NCBI GenBank assembly: GCA_001598975.1
Contig: BBXU01001900.1
Location: forward strand, 1-64,000
Source of the DNA: Parachlorella kessleri
Lineage: Eukaryota; Chlorophyta; Trebouxiophyceae; Chlorellales; Chlorellaceae
Direction: 5' to 3'
Length of the DNA stretch: 64,000 nt
Part shown: piece by piece, positions 21,814 to 34,000 of the stretch
Layout of the letters: each line of letters opens with the position of its first letter
How positions within the stretch are numbered: position 1 is the stretch's first letter
The notes under the pieces: model-generated
Databases searched by the model: none
Told to the model about the DNA's origin: nothing
Seen by the model: only the letters and a program-made list of their open reading frames with translations
Program-made: the position numbers and the translations under genes

Positions 21814-23555
21814 ATGCCGCCAGCAGGCACCGTCCTGCTCTTGGCGTTTCTAGCCTATAGCCGGGCGCTGGGCACAGGAAGGAGGTTGCACAGCACCACA
21901 GTGACACTTCCTTCAGGAACCTATGCTTACGACAACGCTCTTGACTTCAGGCAAGGCCAACGAGGTATACCGTGGTCCCACTGAGGTTGCAGCCTCGGCT
22001 GCCATCCTTGCTGGCATGTGAATACGTGCAGTACGAAGCTCCGTTGTACATTCGAAACACAGCCTGCCAGGGGTTGGGCGACGTCTTTGTGTGCAGTAGC
22101 AACACTGGCCGCACTTTGAAGCTTCTGTACACGCTACTGGCTGATGGCACGCTAAGTGGCGCCCTGGTGGCCGACATTCAAAGCAGCGAGTATGCCGGCT
22201 TATCCTTTGGCGCGCCGCACGTCTCCAGCTCCAAAACCATAATATTCACAACCAGCTTCATAGGTGGGTGGCCCGTCTGCCCAGCTAGCCACCACCCAGC
22301 CCCACCAACTGGTCACCACCCAGCCTGTGCTGAATCGGCGGTCCTGCTTAAGGTGATAGGGGGGCAGGTGGCACACATTGGACTATGCTAAGCCCTGCAA
22401 CAGCCTTTACACTAAGCTTGTACACCAAGCTTTCACACTACGGCGCTGCAGATGGTTACTACCTGAATGGCTATTCAACTAGCACATGCAATGCGGGCAA
22501 GGGTGCCTGGTCGGTGACTGGCAAGGAGCTACAGACGGCCACCGATGGATCAGGTGAGAGCTGCTGCTCTGTACCTGCTGCTGCAGGCGGTATGGATACA
22601 TGGAGCCAATGTGGCAGCACAGATCACAGCAGTCCGACTCACTTTTTGCTCTCTGCCTGCAGGGCTCATAGTGGGCCGTTTCTCTGGTACCGGAGTCAGA
22701 TCTGGCAGTCAGATGATCGGGTACACATTTGGCCCCTACTCAGGCGAGTAGAGTCAAAGAGTTGCCTGGTACTGTGTGACCCCGTCACTCTGCAACCCCA
22801 CGTCACTGGGGCATGCACAGGCGGCTTGGGGTCCACGCAGCAATGATGCCAACACAGCGGTGTCACCAGCATCCAGCAGCTTGGCAAGTTGGCTTGGACT
22901 TGCAACCCTCCCGTACTGCAGGTGGTACACTTGGCGACCACACAAGGCCCCGAGGCAGGTACCCCTACGGCAGTACCTCCAAGACACTGGTGGTCTCAGC
23001 AATCCCTACCCCAGCGCCAGTACCCGTCACGGCTGCCCCCACACCCCCGCCCTCCCCAGGGCACGCTCCAGTGTCCCCATCTCTAGATATGTCGCCCAGC
23101 AGTGACCAGCAGCCTACCCCGCCGCCGGACCAGCCCACCTCGGACTATACAGTACAGGCGCTGGGCCTGTCCCAGTGGCTCAGCCAGACGGCAGCCAACG
23201 ACAAGAGCCTGCTAATGGCAATGGCGGTATCATGGGTGGCAGGTGAGGACAAGTACGGGCGTGGGTGCAGAGTTGTAAGGGTAGCAAAAGCCTCCCCTCC
23301 CACCCCCCCTCCCCCCTTCGGCACTATCATTATTATTTGTTTTGTCAAAGCAGTTGTAGAGCTCGTTTTGGAAGAGCTCCGGACAACAGTGTGATAGCAA
23401 GTGCTGCATGCATGCGAGACTGGCATTTTCAAACCTGCTCACCTGACTCACTTGCCTCCTGTGCACGTGCAGCGCCGGGCGTGCTGCTACTTTTATGGCC
23501 CTTTATCTTTGATGTGGCGCTGGATGTCAAGGCCGGGCTGCAGAAGCTTGTATGA
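21814..23555 (+). CDS. Secreted DOMON protein with Pro-rich linker and hydrophobic tail, 296 aa
   Basis: Exons: 21814-21950, 22097-22263, 22452-22553, 22663-22743, 22922-23242, 23473-23555 (TGA); 891 nt in one frame. Signal peptide MPPAGTVLLLAFLAYSRALG. Exons 1-4 match the first DOMON of the upstream gene exon for exon (137/155, 167/170, 102/102, 81/81 nt), with RTLKLLYTLLADGTLSGAL and MIGYTFGPYSG. The second half differs: a hydroxyproline-glycoprotein-like linker (PTPAPVPVTAAPTPPPSPG) and a C-terminal hydrophobic segment (GVLLLLWPFIFDVAL) that may anchor the protein. Introns 1 and 4 use GC donors (GCAAGG, GCGAGT). There is no Met where heme-type DOMONs have a ligand, so a sugar- or wall-binding role is as likely as heme binding. 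Confidence 0.75.
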
Positions 23556-24490
23556 TAGGGGCATACTTGGGCAGCACCCCTTGCCAGGCCCCACTTGACA
23601 GCGTACTCCCTTGCAGTCCCTTGGTGGCTGATTTCAAAGTGGCATCCAGCCAAAGTGGCATCCAGCCAAAGTGGGATCCGGCTACTACCCTGGTGGGAGA
23701 GGTTACAAGCCTGTCAGCAGAACAGTGCTGTACCAGGTACACCAAGCTAAGCTTTGCTTAGAGTACTTTAGACATCTTGATGTTGAGCTGCCCACCCCAG
23801 CTTTGCTAGGACGGCTTAGCGTTGTTCCCCTGTGGGGTCAGCTGCAGGGACGCTCACTATAGAATGATTCAAACCACCAAATATCTCTCCATTCTCGTCA
23901 GCTTCTTACTTCTCACCTCAGCCTGTCCGGCAAAGCAGTACCACTTGCCCGCACCGCACCGTATGCGATACCCTGCAAGCAGCCAGCTCCCCATACCCTG
24001 CTTGCAATCGGGTATGGGAACGATCGAGAATACATCCCCCTAGCTTTAAACTAGCTTGCCAGCTATAACTCCAATATGTTAGGACGAGGCTGAGGAACAA
24101 ATCCCTTTTCTACAACAAGCACCAGGCCCCAGTCAGACTCGGCGGAAGCGGTCGCACAAAGGTAAGGTCTGGCTCCCAGGTGCAAGCGGAGGCATCTGCT
24201 GTTTATTACGTGCAGGCGGATTACGGTAAACAACCCTCAGCATGCATGGCCTCACTCAGCCCACTCCTTGGGTACCCGGAAGTGATCCTGGAACGCAATC
24301 TTTTGATATCTTAGATCCCTTGAGAAAACGTCAATGGAGCAGGGCCGAGGAGTGGGCCTGACTGGACGTTGACCACCGGCTTGCGGTCTTCGGTGCGTCA
24401 TAGCCCAAGGCCGGAGGACAACGGATCACTTGTCGAGCTGCTTGAACGGTTTCTGCCTTTGTTGACTGCTTCAGGACCAAAGTGGCGACA
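23556..24490. other. Spacer before the beta-helix gene array
   Basis: No gene recognised. It holds a 16-bp tandem repeat (see 23636-23679) and, toward 24490, the presumed promoter and 5' UTR of the first array gene. Confidence 0.4.
23636..23679 (+). repeat. 16-bp tandem repeat, about 2.7 copies
   Basis: The unit AAAGTGGCATCCAGCC is present twice, followed by a partial copy with one change (AAAGTGGGATCC). Confidence 0.8.
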
Positions 24491-27400
24491 ATGCAGAGGG
24501 CGTCATGGTTGCTGGTGGCGGCGCTGCTAACTGCACAGCTGCACCTATCATCAGCAGCTGCAGCTTCGGTCAGGGTGCCTGACTTCATGTCAGCTTACAT
24601 CTCATCGCGGGCAGCACAAGTCGTGAAACAGCGGGCCAACCTGGCTGCGGACCTGGACGCCGCGGCCAAGGCCGCAGCCGCCATGGCAGCGGCACCAAGA
24701 TACAGGCCACCCAAAGTGAAACCCCCAGTTGGCAAACCCAACTATGTGGACCTCACACGGGTAGGCCTTCGACCCCAGGCACTGAACGGTGGCGTCAACT
24801 TCGACCCCACTGGACGGTGAGGTTTACACATAAGCTGGTGGATGTGCGGCGTGCAGCGTGCAAGCTAGGACCTGTCAGCCCCCCAGTCGTGCGCTGTAGC
24901 GGTTTGTGGGCGTCCAGAAAAGTTAAGAGCTTTCCTGCCTGTCGACCTTGGGCTGCTACTTTAAATGAGTCTACCAGGCATCGCCTGGCTCTTGGATGTT
25001 TATGGGGCATCGCTGGAGGCGCCCTGCACGCTATGGTGGGTCCAGTATGCATATGGGGTGACAGGTCTGCAGGTTGGCCGCATTCGTTAGTGCAACAACA
25101 GCATCTACTCGGAGGTGGTCTCGATTCCCTCATTGCTGCCGCCCTGCTGCTCTGTGCGTTGCAGCTACCCTCGGGGGCCGGCAGCCCAGCTGCCGCCCCG
25201 GCCAAGTCCCATCACAACTTGCCCGGAACCAAGCTCTGTTAGGAGCTTTGGGGCTAAGGGGGATGGGTTCGCCGACGATGCAGGTCAGTGGCGGGGTCCT
25301 CACACAGCACCTGTTAAGGTTACGTGTGTGGGGCAGGTAGGACATGCACAATGCCTTGCAGGGTCTGGGGAGGTACTCTTGTTCAAGCGCACCTGCTGTT
25401 TGGGCATTTTGAAAGGAGCGTCCACACTTGTCCATCACTCACTGAAGCAAGTGTTGGCAGCGATATCTTGTGGTTGCAGGCGCCATCTTGTCAGCAAATG
25501 CTGCGCCTCAGCTTGCATTCATCTACTTCCCTCCTGGCAACTACCGTGTGGGCAGCAGCATTACTGTGACCAAGCCTATCTTGGCAGGTAGGCCTTTGTC
25601 CTTGAGTGGTTTCTGTAACTGGTATGTTCTGGTGCAGCCGCCGGACAGGTTGTGGTTGTAGTGCCGGTTCTGGGTTGTTGGCAACCCGCAGGGTCCACGC
25701 TCGTCCCAGTGCTACTGTGGTGATCACACCCAGCTTTGGCGGTAATTGCCTCTGCTGTACAGTCGCCGGTGGGGCTCCAGGGTCCCCCAAGTCCTCATCG
25801 AACTAACCTTCACTTTTATTTTCCTCTCAGTCCTGACCATGAACCTCCTCAGAGCAAGGAATAAACAAGTGGTGGTGCCTGTGCAGGCGCTGGTGCCCTG
25901 CTATCGGTTGCCGCAGGGGCTACGCTTACCTTCACACAACGCATCACAAAGTACGATGCCAACGGGGCACTGTTTGCCGGCCCAGGTGGGTCGACGAGCC
26001 CAGGCTCTCAACGTAGAACAACAGGATTCAAAGAGTTTGGCTGGAATCTGTGTCACCATGAGCCAGCACGAAGTGTCAGAAGGAAGATGTGACGGTGGCT
26101 GGGGCCCCACGGTTGCTGGATGTGCGCCTGACCACTTTTGCCTTCCAAGTTCCATCATCCCTTGCATGGCTGTGTCCTGCAGGTGTTGTGAAGCTCGCAG
26201 GCAGCAGCGATGAGGTGCGGCACACCTGGTTCAAGAACGTCGACCAGGGCGAAACCGACGTGGACGCTCTCCAGCAAGCCGTGAACAGCTGCTCTGGCAC
26301 GTGCACGCTGCTGCTGAACGGCCCTGTGTTCCTGACAAGGGTATGCGCGGCCATGGGAGGTAGCAGTGCCCTGGCCGTCCTCAGTGAAGGACATGCCTGC
26401 ATTTTACTGTGGTTGGCAGCTGGCACATGTAGCTCTGCAGGCCGCTTATTCATGCGCTGGAGTGCTCCGACCCAGCTCACCTCCAGCAGGTTAGCAAGCT
26501 CATACAGTACCTAAGTCCCCTTGCGTGATCCTTCAGACTGCGCTGTCCTGCTGCCCATGCTGTGCAGCAAGTAGCTCTGAAGCCTCCCTGTGGCGTCTTC
26601 TCCTCCACTGCCGCGACCGTAGTAGGCAACGTGGCGGGCAGCCGAGGCGAGGGCTTTGTGCTCACTCCAGGCAAATTCAAGCGCCCGGTCCTCCTGAGCA
26701 CCATGTGGGGCTTCAGCTCCTTCGGGGTCAAGATACAGGTGCGGGCTGGCATGTCGTGGTGATGCTGACGGTGCAGCACCGATGCACAACGCAGCACGTG
26801 GCTTCAAATGGATGTTAGAGTTGGATCTTTCAGCCCTGGATGCAACACCTGCTCGAAGGGGTTGCTGCCCAGAGCTGCCTGAGCCAGTAGATCTTTTCAG
26901 GGAATAGGGCTATGAGAAAATAAGCTGCGGCCCTATAATGTGTGCCCCTCTGGTGGTCTTTGCCATGGCCGTCTGGTTGTAGGGTGGAGGTGCTAAGCCT
27001 CCTGCAACCACCATTACAGTACGGCACTCACAGCCCACGCCTCCATTTGGGATGGAAGGGCCTACAGGAGGGGGCAGCCCAGATCATGCTCAGCGGGAAG
27101 CAAGCGGGGTAGCCTGCTTCTTATTCCTCTACTGGCATACCATCCACTAAGGAAGTGCCTCCTGCCCTTTGTTGTTGGATTACAGGGCGGCGTGTCAGGG
27201 GCGGAGATCCAGGTCCAGGGGCTCCTGCAGGCGTCTGAAGGGGTTTCTTTCGCCGTCCGGGAAGGGAGCGTGCGCAACATCACTAACGTCTACGTAACCC
27301 ACATGACCTTTGCCAATGTGAGTGTGAACACCCAAGATGCACGATGTGCAACACTGCTTGGAATGCATATTGCCCTCCCCGCTGTCAACATGGGGAGGAA

Positions 27401-29437
27401 TCAAGTGCTATGTCTGCTTTCAGATGTCAATGCCCTTGGTAAGCTCAGGTCAGTCCCAGAGCTTGCCACGTCGACCGTTGCTCGCCAGTGTACCCTCTGT
27501 TACCTTCAGCTGCCACCGTCAACAATGTACAGAAAGACAATGACCAAACCTTGTGCCTCCCTCCCTCGCAGTCTGTACAAAACACGGTGGTGTATAGGGC
27601 GGGAGCGTCGACCGACCTGATCAACAACTGCCTGGTCCGCGGGAACTTTGTGGTGTCGCCCGGCTTTTCCAACCCCAGTGCTGCATCGGCCGCGCTGGCC
27701 GTGAGGGGGGCGGCAACGCCCACCCTGGTGGGAACCTCAGTGGAGATTCAGGTATGCCCTTGAACAGGAGGCACACCTAATGCTTGTCTTGCTTACCGCC
27801 AGCACACGGCGGGGATGGGACGGCCAGCAGGCAACACCATGCTAGTCTGCATTGCAAGACAGTAGGGCGCTCGACAGATGATACAAGAGTAGCAGTGCTT
27901 GCATCGCATGCTGGCCTCTCAGCCACACAAAGAGCCTGGGGATGGCCGCCATGCTCGCTTCTACTGCAAGTGGGTTGCATCCTTTGAGACCACCTGGACA
28001 CATACCAAATGGCATAGGCGTGAGGCAGGCTCTGGCCTCAGCAGTCCTCTAGGCAGGGAGGGTTAGAGAGGGCACCTCAGTGCAGGAAGGCTTGCTTGGT
28101 CAGGTTCAATTGCAGTCCCCCACCCCACCCCCCTCCCTCCCCTCCCGGCGCAGGCAGTAGATGCGACTCAAGCCCAGACCATAACACAGTTTGCCATGGT
28201 CAGAAACGAGGTGGCCGCCCCGGCGAAGGATGTGGTCTTCCGGCTCACTGCCTGGGGTGGAGGGCTGGTGGCTGGAGCAGGCAAGCTAGCCAGTGGCCAG
28301 TTTAGGTAAGGTTTTGTAGCAAGGAGGGGAAGGTGGCCCTGTGCGGCTTACAGCGCCGCATGTTGCAAGCTGGTCAGGGCGCTCCCCTTTGAGACGAGGA
28401 CTGGCAAGGCAGCTTGGACCTCCAGCTCCCAGTGATGCATCTGACCTGGGACTCCCGACGCATGGTGTTCCTGGCAGCGAACTGATGCGCATTGACATCG
28501 GCTTAAGAGTGCAATGCGGCCCAGGCAGGGTGTGGGACCCATGTGTGCTTGGCTTGACGCCATTAACTGCACCCCATGCCTTTCCATTACTTATGCCATG
28601 TAGCACCCCTTCAGCACCCGTCACTCGTGTTAAAAAAAGTTGACGCTTCTGGGGAGGTGAACCTGACAGGTCCTCCAACTAACCCATCCGTTATGTGGGT
28701 GTTGTGCAGCAACCTCAAGCACCTGGCACGGATGTCTGGCGGTGTCCCCGATGCGTCCTTCATGTCAACCCTTAGTGGGCCCAGCAATTACATGACCATG
28801 TGGGAGGTGGCTTCAGCGGGCTGGGAGCTGCCCGTCCCCTCGACTCCTAACAGGGCCGCCTTCAATGGCGGAGCCACTGTGACAGCCCAGGTTGGTTGGC
28901 GCCCTTGGTTGCCAGTTTGTGCTGCAGATGGCTGTAAGGTCAATGGTGGCAACCCAGGTAACCCACTCCTGGTGGACGTGCATGTGTGATAGACAGTTTG
29001 GCTCCAAAGGCAGTCCCAGCTGCCCAGAAACAGGGCATACCCCAATGCAGGCAGAATGGTGCCGGCAGACCTGTCAAATGGTTGCCATAGGTCATAGCAC
29101 CTGCACCAGCACCTCCCTGCCTCCAGCCGTTTCGACCAGAGCATCCCCCATCCTTCCCCTGCTGCAGGTGCACTACTTGTCTGCCGCCATCACCGGCACC
29201 TGGAACCCAGGGGAGAGCCGCACCTTCTACCTCTACAACGCGTTTGCCCGCTCAGCGGGCAGCCGCATCAAGTGCCTTCCCTTCAGGGCGGGAAACTCCG
29301 GCCTGGTGTGCTCCCGCATAGAGAACCAGAGCGGTACGGCGGCTGACCAGATAGCGGTCACGCTGTTGAACACGGCAGGATACGCTCTGCCGTCCTGGCA
29401 GCCTTCCCAGCGTTTTGGCATACAGGTCGGCCCTTGA
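24491..29437 (+). CDS. Secreted pectate-lyase-superfamily beta-helix protein, paralog A, 631 aa
   Basis: Exons: 24491-24816, 25165-25283, 25480-25587, 25887-25985, 26183-26340, 26568-26738, 27186-27317, 27572-27751, 28154-28305, 28710-28890, 29168-29437 (TGA); 1896 nt in frame. A signal peptide (MQRASWLLVAALLTAQLHL) leads into an Ala-rich helical segment (residues about 28-70). RSFGAKGDGFADDAG then FIYFPPGNYRVGS is the signature start of Pfam Pectate_lyase_3-type right-handed beta-helices. Later rungs include WFKNVDQGETDVDALQQAV, SRGEGFVLTPG and ITNVYVTHMTFAN. The C-terminal exon is a separate module (AITGTWNPGESRTFYLYNAF...). Likely acts outside the cell on polysaccharide, but no catalytic residues can be assigned, so the substrate is unknown. 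It is the most divergent of the three tandem copies in its N-terminal exons. Confidence 0.85.
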
Positions 29438-31065
29438 GCGCAGTTATACTGGTGAAATTTTCCAACATCCCAGGTGATGGAGGACATGTTGGATTGTGCA
29501 TGGGATGGAGTGGCAACAAATAGCAACCAGGATTCACGTTACCTTGTACCTGTGGCACCATGGCTAGCCGGGGTCTCGGCTGCCTGGGCTTCGACCTTTC
29601 ATTGCTCTGTGGCTTCAAGCTTGCTGCTCTAAGGGCAATTGCCCTTCTTCATTTCCTTCAGCTGCATACAAGTTTTGCAAGTACTCATGTACCCCTCTTT
29701 GTCAATTCCATCTTGGTCTGGAGCAGCCACCAAAGTGTGTTGTGCCACAGTGGATGACTGCCTTCTTTTGCTTTCATTTCATGTGGGCCCTAACCCGGGC
29801 CCCGGGTAGGTGTAGCGCAGGTCTGGTATGACGATCTGGCCTTTACGTTTGCATGCGGCTAATGTACCTGTACTTTGTACAAAAAATGTGACCTACACTC
29901 TTGGGTCCTGCTTGACTTTTCGTAAGGTCAAGACATGCCAGAATGCTTAAGGAATGCCCTGATGTGTTGTCAAAAACGCGATGATGGCTCCCAGGAAGTC
30001 CAGTCCTTCAAGCGCCTGGACCCCGCCCGCGCGCTGTCCGCGCGTAGAGGAACGGATGGTTCGTTCATGGGTTGGTATCCCTCGCGCCACCGAGGCATCC
30101 AGTACGTGTTCCCGCCCTTTGAGTTTCCACCTGTACAAGTTTTACTCTGGGGCTGGCAATGCATTTGATGTAGAGGAGCCAGCAGGCAGCCATGCTCCTC
30201 GACCGATGGGGACAATGGCCAGCAAGATAGCAGGTGAGTGGTTGTATGGCAACATACCATCGTGCTGCCTGACCAAGAGCTTGCAGCTCCTAAACGATAC
30301 ACTTGCGTACATGACTGAGATTTTCAAGAGATGTACAAAGTCTGGCTTGCTTGCAGGCCTCCCACAGGTGCAAGGTCTTGCATGCTGCAGCGGCACAAGA
30401 GAAGAAATTGGGCATTTGAAGACCTCGAAGCATAGAATAATATTGAATCGGCCTGCTCACTTGTGAGCGCCCTGAACGGAGCCCCCGGAGTCTCGGGGTC
30501 TAGAGAGCTGTTGTGCCCAAGTGGTACTCACTTAGCGGTACCTCTTCCGTGGCCGGCAAGCTCCGGTGCTGCTAACCACGCGGTTGTTCCACGCCGTGGT
30601 AAATTTCACTGCTGTAGCATTGTTAGCTTCTAATTTCGGGCTCGCGCGCAGTCCGTAAGGTTTCTGGCGGTTTCTGGCAGTCCGGAAAGTTTCTGCCGTG
30701 CCTGCAGCATAGGGCGCTTTGTGCGCGCACAACAGGTAAGGGTGATGCGCTGCGATCGTTGAGGGCATTGCTGCTACTTGACTCTCTTTAGGGTTAGGGG
30801 AGGGCAGGGCGACTGGTCACTGCGCGTCTTGCACTGCTTTTCCTATGCGCACCGTGCGCACGAGGGTTGCGTGCAGATTATGGCAAACCTGACGTCTTGA
30901 ATCCGGTGCAAGCGCCGAAACCTGCTGCAAGGTCAAGGTTGGCTTCTTTGTACTGAAGAGTTAAATCAGTCCACCGGGGCCGCCGTGACAGCCCAGGACT
31001 GCACAAATGGTGGCCTCAAGCCACAACTGACTGTCGGTGCTGCAGCAGTGTAGCAAGCAGAAGGG
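29438..31065. other. Spacer between paralogs A and B
   Basis: No intact gene. Parts recur before paralog C. The segment near 30240-30345 (CATACCATCGTGCTGCCTGA) matches 38688-38780. The segment near 30555-30690 (GCAAGCTCCGGTGCT, TTCCACGCCG) matches 38983-39080. These are ancestral upstream or promoter parts of the duplicated unit. A telomere-like TTTAGGGTTAGGG lies near 30788. Confidence 0.5.
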
Positions 31066-34000
31066 ATGCTGAGTCTGCTGCTCTTCGTGACGGCAGTGCT
31101 GGCGGCCAGCAGCGAAGCTGCAGCTCCATCAATACCTGACTTCCTGACAGGGTACATCTCAAGGCGAGCAGTAGAAATTCCCAGGGAGCGTGCAAAGCTG
31201 GAAGCGGACCTTGACGCGGCGGCCAAGACTGCAGCCGCCATTGCGGCTGCCCCCAGATACAAGCGCCCCACCGTGAAGACACCGGTGGGCAACGTCAAAT
31301 ATGTGGACCTCTCAAGGGTAGGCCTTCGGCCCCAGGTCCCTGGCGGCCTCAACTTCAACTCCGGTGGAAGGTGAGCCCAGTAATGCTTGACCACCCGTGG
31401 CCTAGCCTGGCCCGCATGTGAAAACATGTGAACACATTCTTCGTCTGCAGCTCCGTGCCTCATTTACTAGCACTGTTTACCGCACGCATCCTGGGCGATT
31501 CGTTGATTTGCATGGAACTGCTGTTTGGGTTGCAGCTACCCTCGCTACCCTGCACCTCGGTTGCCTCCCCAGCCCAACCCCATCACAACCTGCCCCGAAC
31601 TAAGTTCGGTGAAGAAGTTTGGGGCCAAGGGAGATGGGTTCACAGACGACTCCGGTCAGTGAGCCCCTGCATTGTGTATTTGGACCACCCTGAAGCTTGT
31701 AGCTGGTAGTGACAAGCTTCAGGGTGGTATGCCAATGCCTTGGGTATTGTGAATAGCGTGTGAGGGGGGGTGTAGATGGATGCAGTGTCATAAGCAAAAT
31801 CACTGTCAAGCTTGGTGTCATGTTACACAAGGCCACCTTCCCTTGTGCAGGCGCCTTCCAGGCGGCTAGCGCTGCAACTTCGGTGACATTTGTTTACCTG
31901 CCTCCCGGCAACTACCGCATCGCCAAGAGCACCACGCTAACCAAGCCGATCCTGGCAGGTACGCACGGTGCACATTGGGCACTTGCAGCTCGTTAGAAAC
32001 TCCTATGCACACATCCCACTTCTCCTCCATACCCTGGTCCAGCTAATCCTAGCAAGTTTTTGGCAGCATGCGTGCTCACTACAGGTGTGAGGGTCCCGCG
32101 GCAGGTTGCATTGCCGGTTGCTGCTCTCTCTGAAGTAGTTTACCATCAGGTTGTTAATGTTCGTCTATGCAGGAACCGGTGCCAAGCTGACCATCGCAGC
32201 TGGGGTTATCCTCACCTTGAAGCAGCGGGTGTACCAGCATGATGTCAATGGCGCCCTCTTTGCCGGTCCAGGTGGGTGGTTGTGGATAGTGTTTGATACA
32301 CACTTGGCGTTTGGAGGGGCAGCGCAGGTCTCTCCTTGGGAGGGTTGCTGCCTTTGACATATGGCGGTCATACCGCGCAGGCAGGCATGAGTCCCCTCGT
32401 ACACCCTGTGTCCTGTGAGGGGGCGGCAAAGTAGAAGGCGGGCAGCAACATGAGGCAACCCTTGCAGTTGCCATCATCGACCTGGCTGGCTCTTCATGGC
32501 GTGCCGTCCGTGCTCTCTATGCTAAACAGGGGCGGTGAGGCTGACGACAAACAGTGACACGCTCCGCCCCTCCTGGTTCAAGAACGAGGGGGAAACCGAT
32601 ACCATGGCGCTCCAGCAGGCCGTGGACAGCTGTGGCGGCGCCTGCATCCTAATGCTGCATGCGCCCATGGTCCTGAACAAGGTGGGCTCTGCCCTTCTCG
32701 CCTTTTGGTAGCAGACCACCGGCAACGTGTGCTGTGCATGCACTGCTGTCATGTTCCTGGCACGTATCTGCATGGAATTGGCTACAACTGACAATTGTGG
32801 CAATATAAGCATTGTGCTGCATGCGCATGCCGCACTATTTCTTTGCCTTTGAGACGGCACAGTTGTGGCAGCGCTTGCACCCTGCTGCTCTTGTCGCGAT
32901 ACTCCTTGAAGAACAAACGTGTCGCATGTCGACAGCGTGGTTGTTCAAGCACAAGGATGTTGTGATTGTTCACACACTGCTGCCTTGCGCTAGACGAAGC
33001 ATCTCCTCAGACTTCTGGCAACGCAGTGCACCTTCTGTCTGGCTACCGCTGCAGGATTGCCCTTGAATCGCTTGCAACACCTTTTTCACCCTTTGTATGA
33101 CTGGTCATCACTGTGCAGGCAGTCAAACTAAAGCCCCCAGTGGGGATCTTCTCCACAACAGGAGCCCTCATCCTGGGCAATAGAGACGGCAGCCGAGGCG
33201 AGGGCTTTGTGCTGACCCCAGGCCGCTACCGGCGGCCCTTGCTGCTCGGTACCATGTGGGGCTTCAAATCCTATGGGGTCCGGATTCAGGTGGGGTGCCT
33301 CGGAGCAGCCCCTTCTCCGCAAGTTGTGTCACAGCTGCTGCCAAGGGTATCAGGTTGATGAGTGCCATATGGATGTTGTCCAGTTTTAAGGTCGACACAG
33401 GCGAGTTTGTGTTGGAGATGAAATGATGTGCCCACTGACGTAACTTAGCATGTGCTGCTGCTTGCAGGGTGGCGTGACAGGGGCGGAGATCCAAGTGCAG
33501 GGCTTCCTGGAGGGCTCTGAGGGAATCACCTTCGCTGCCATGGAAGGCAGCAGGAGCATCACTAATGTTTACGTCACCCACTTGACCTTTACCAATGTGA
33601 GTGCTGGCCAGGGAGTGACAGATTGCACCAAGCTTGCCGACCTTTACAAATGTGAGTGCTGGCCAGGGAGTGACAGATAGCACCAAGCTTGTCCGCAGCC
33701 TCAGCGCGTTCATCATTTTCACATCCATCCTTGCCATTGTGCATGCATGTCTTTGAGAACCACCCTCCATGCTCTACCGCCGGCATCACATTCATGTCGA
33801 AGGCTCTGCAGCTTGTTTGCGCTGGCACACTCTTCCAAGCGCGTACCCCTGTATAGGGCTGTAATCTCTCCCATTGCCTTCTCAGCTCCTACTTGTCACC
33901 TAACTGTCTCCTACTTGTTACCTACTGGTCAGCTCACTGGTTAACCCAGTTGTGCGCTTGCAGGCCGTGCAACACACGGTGGTGTTCAGGGCTGGTGCAT

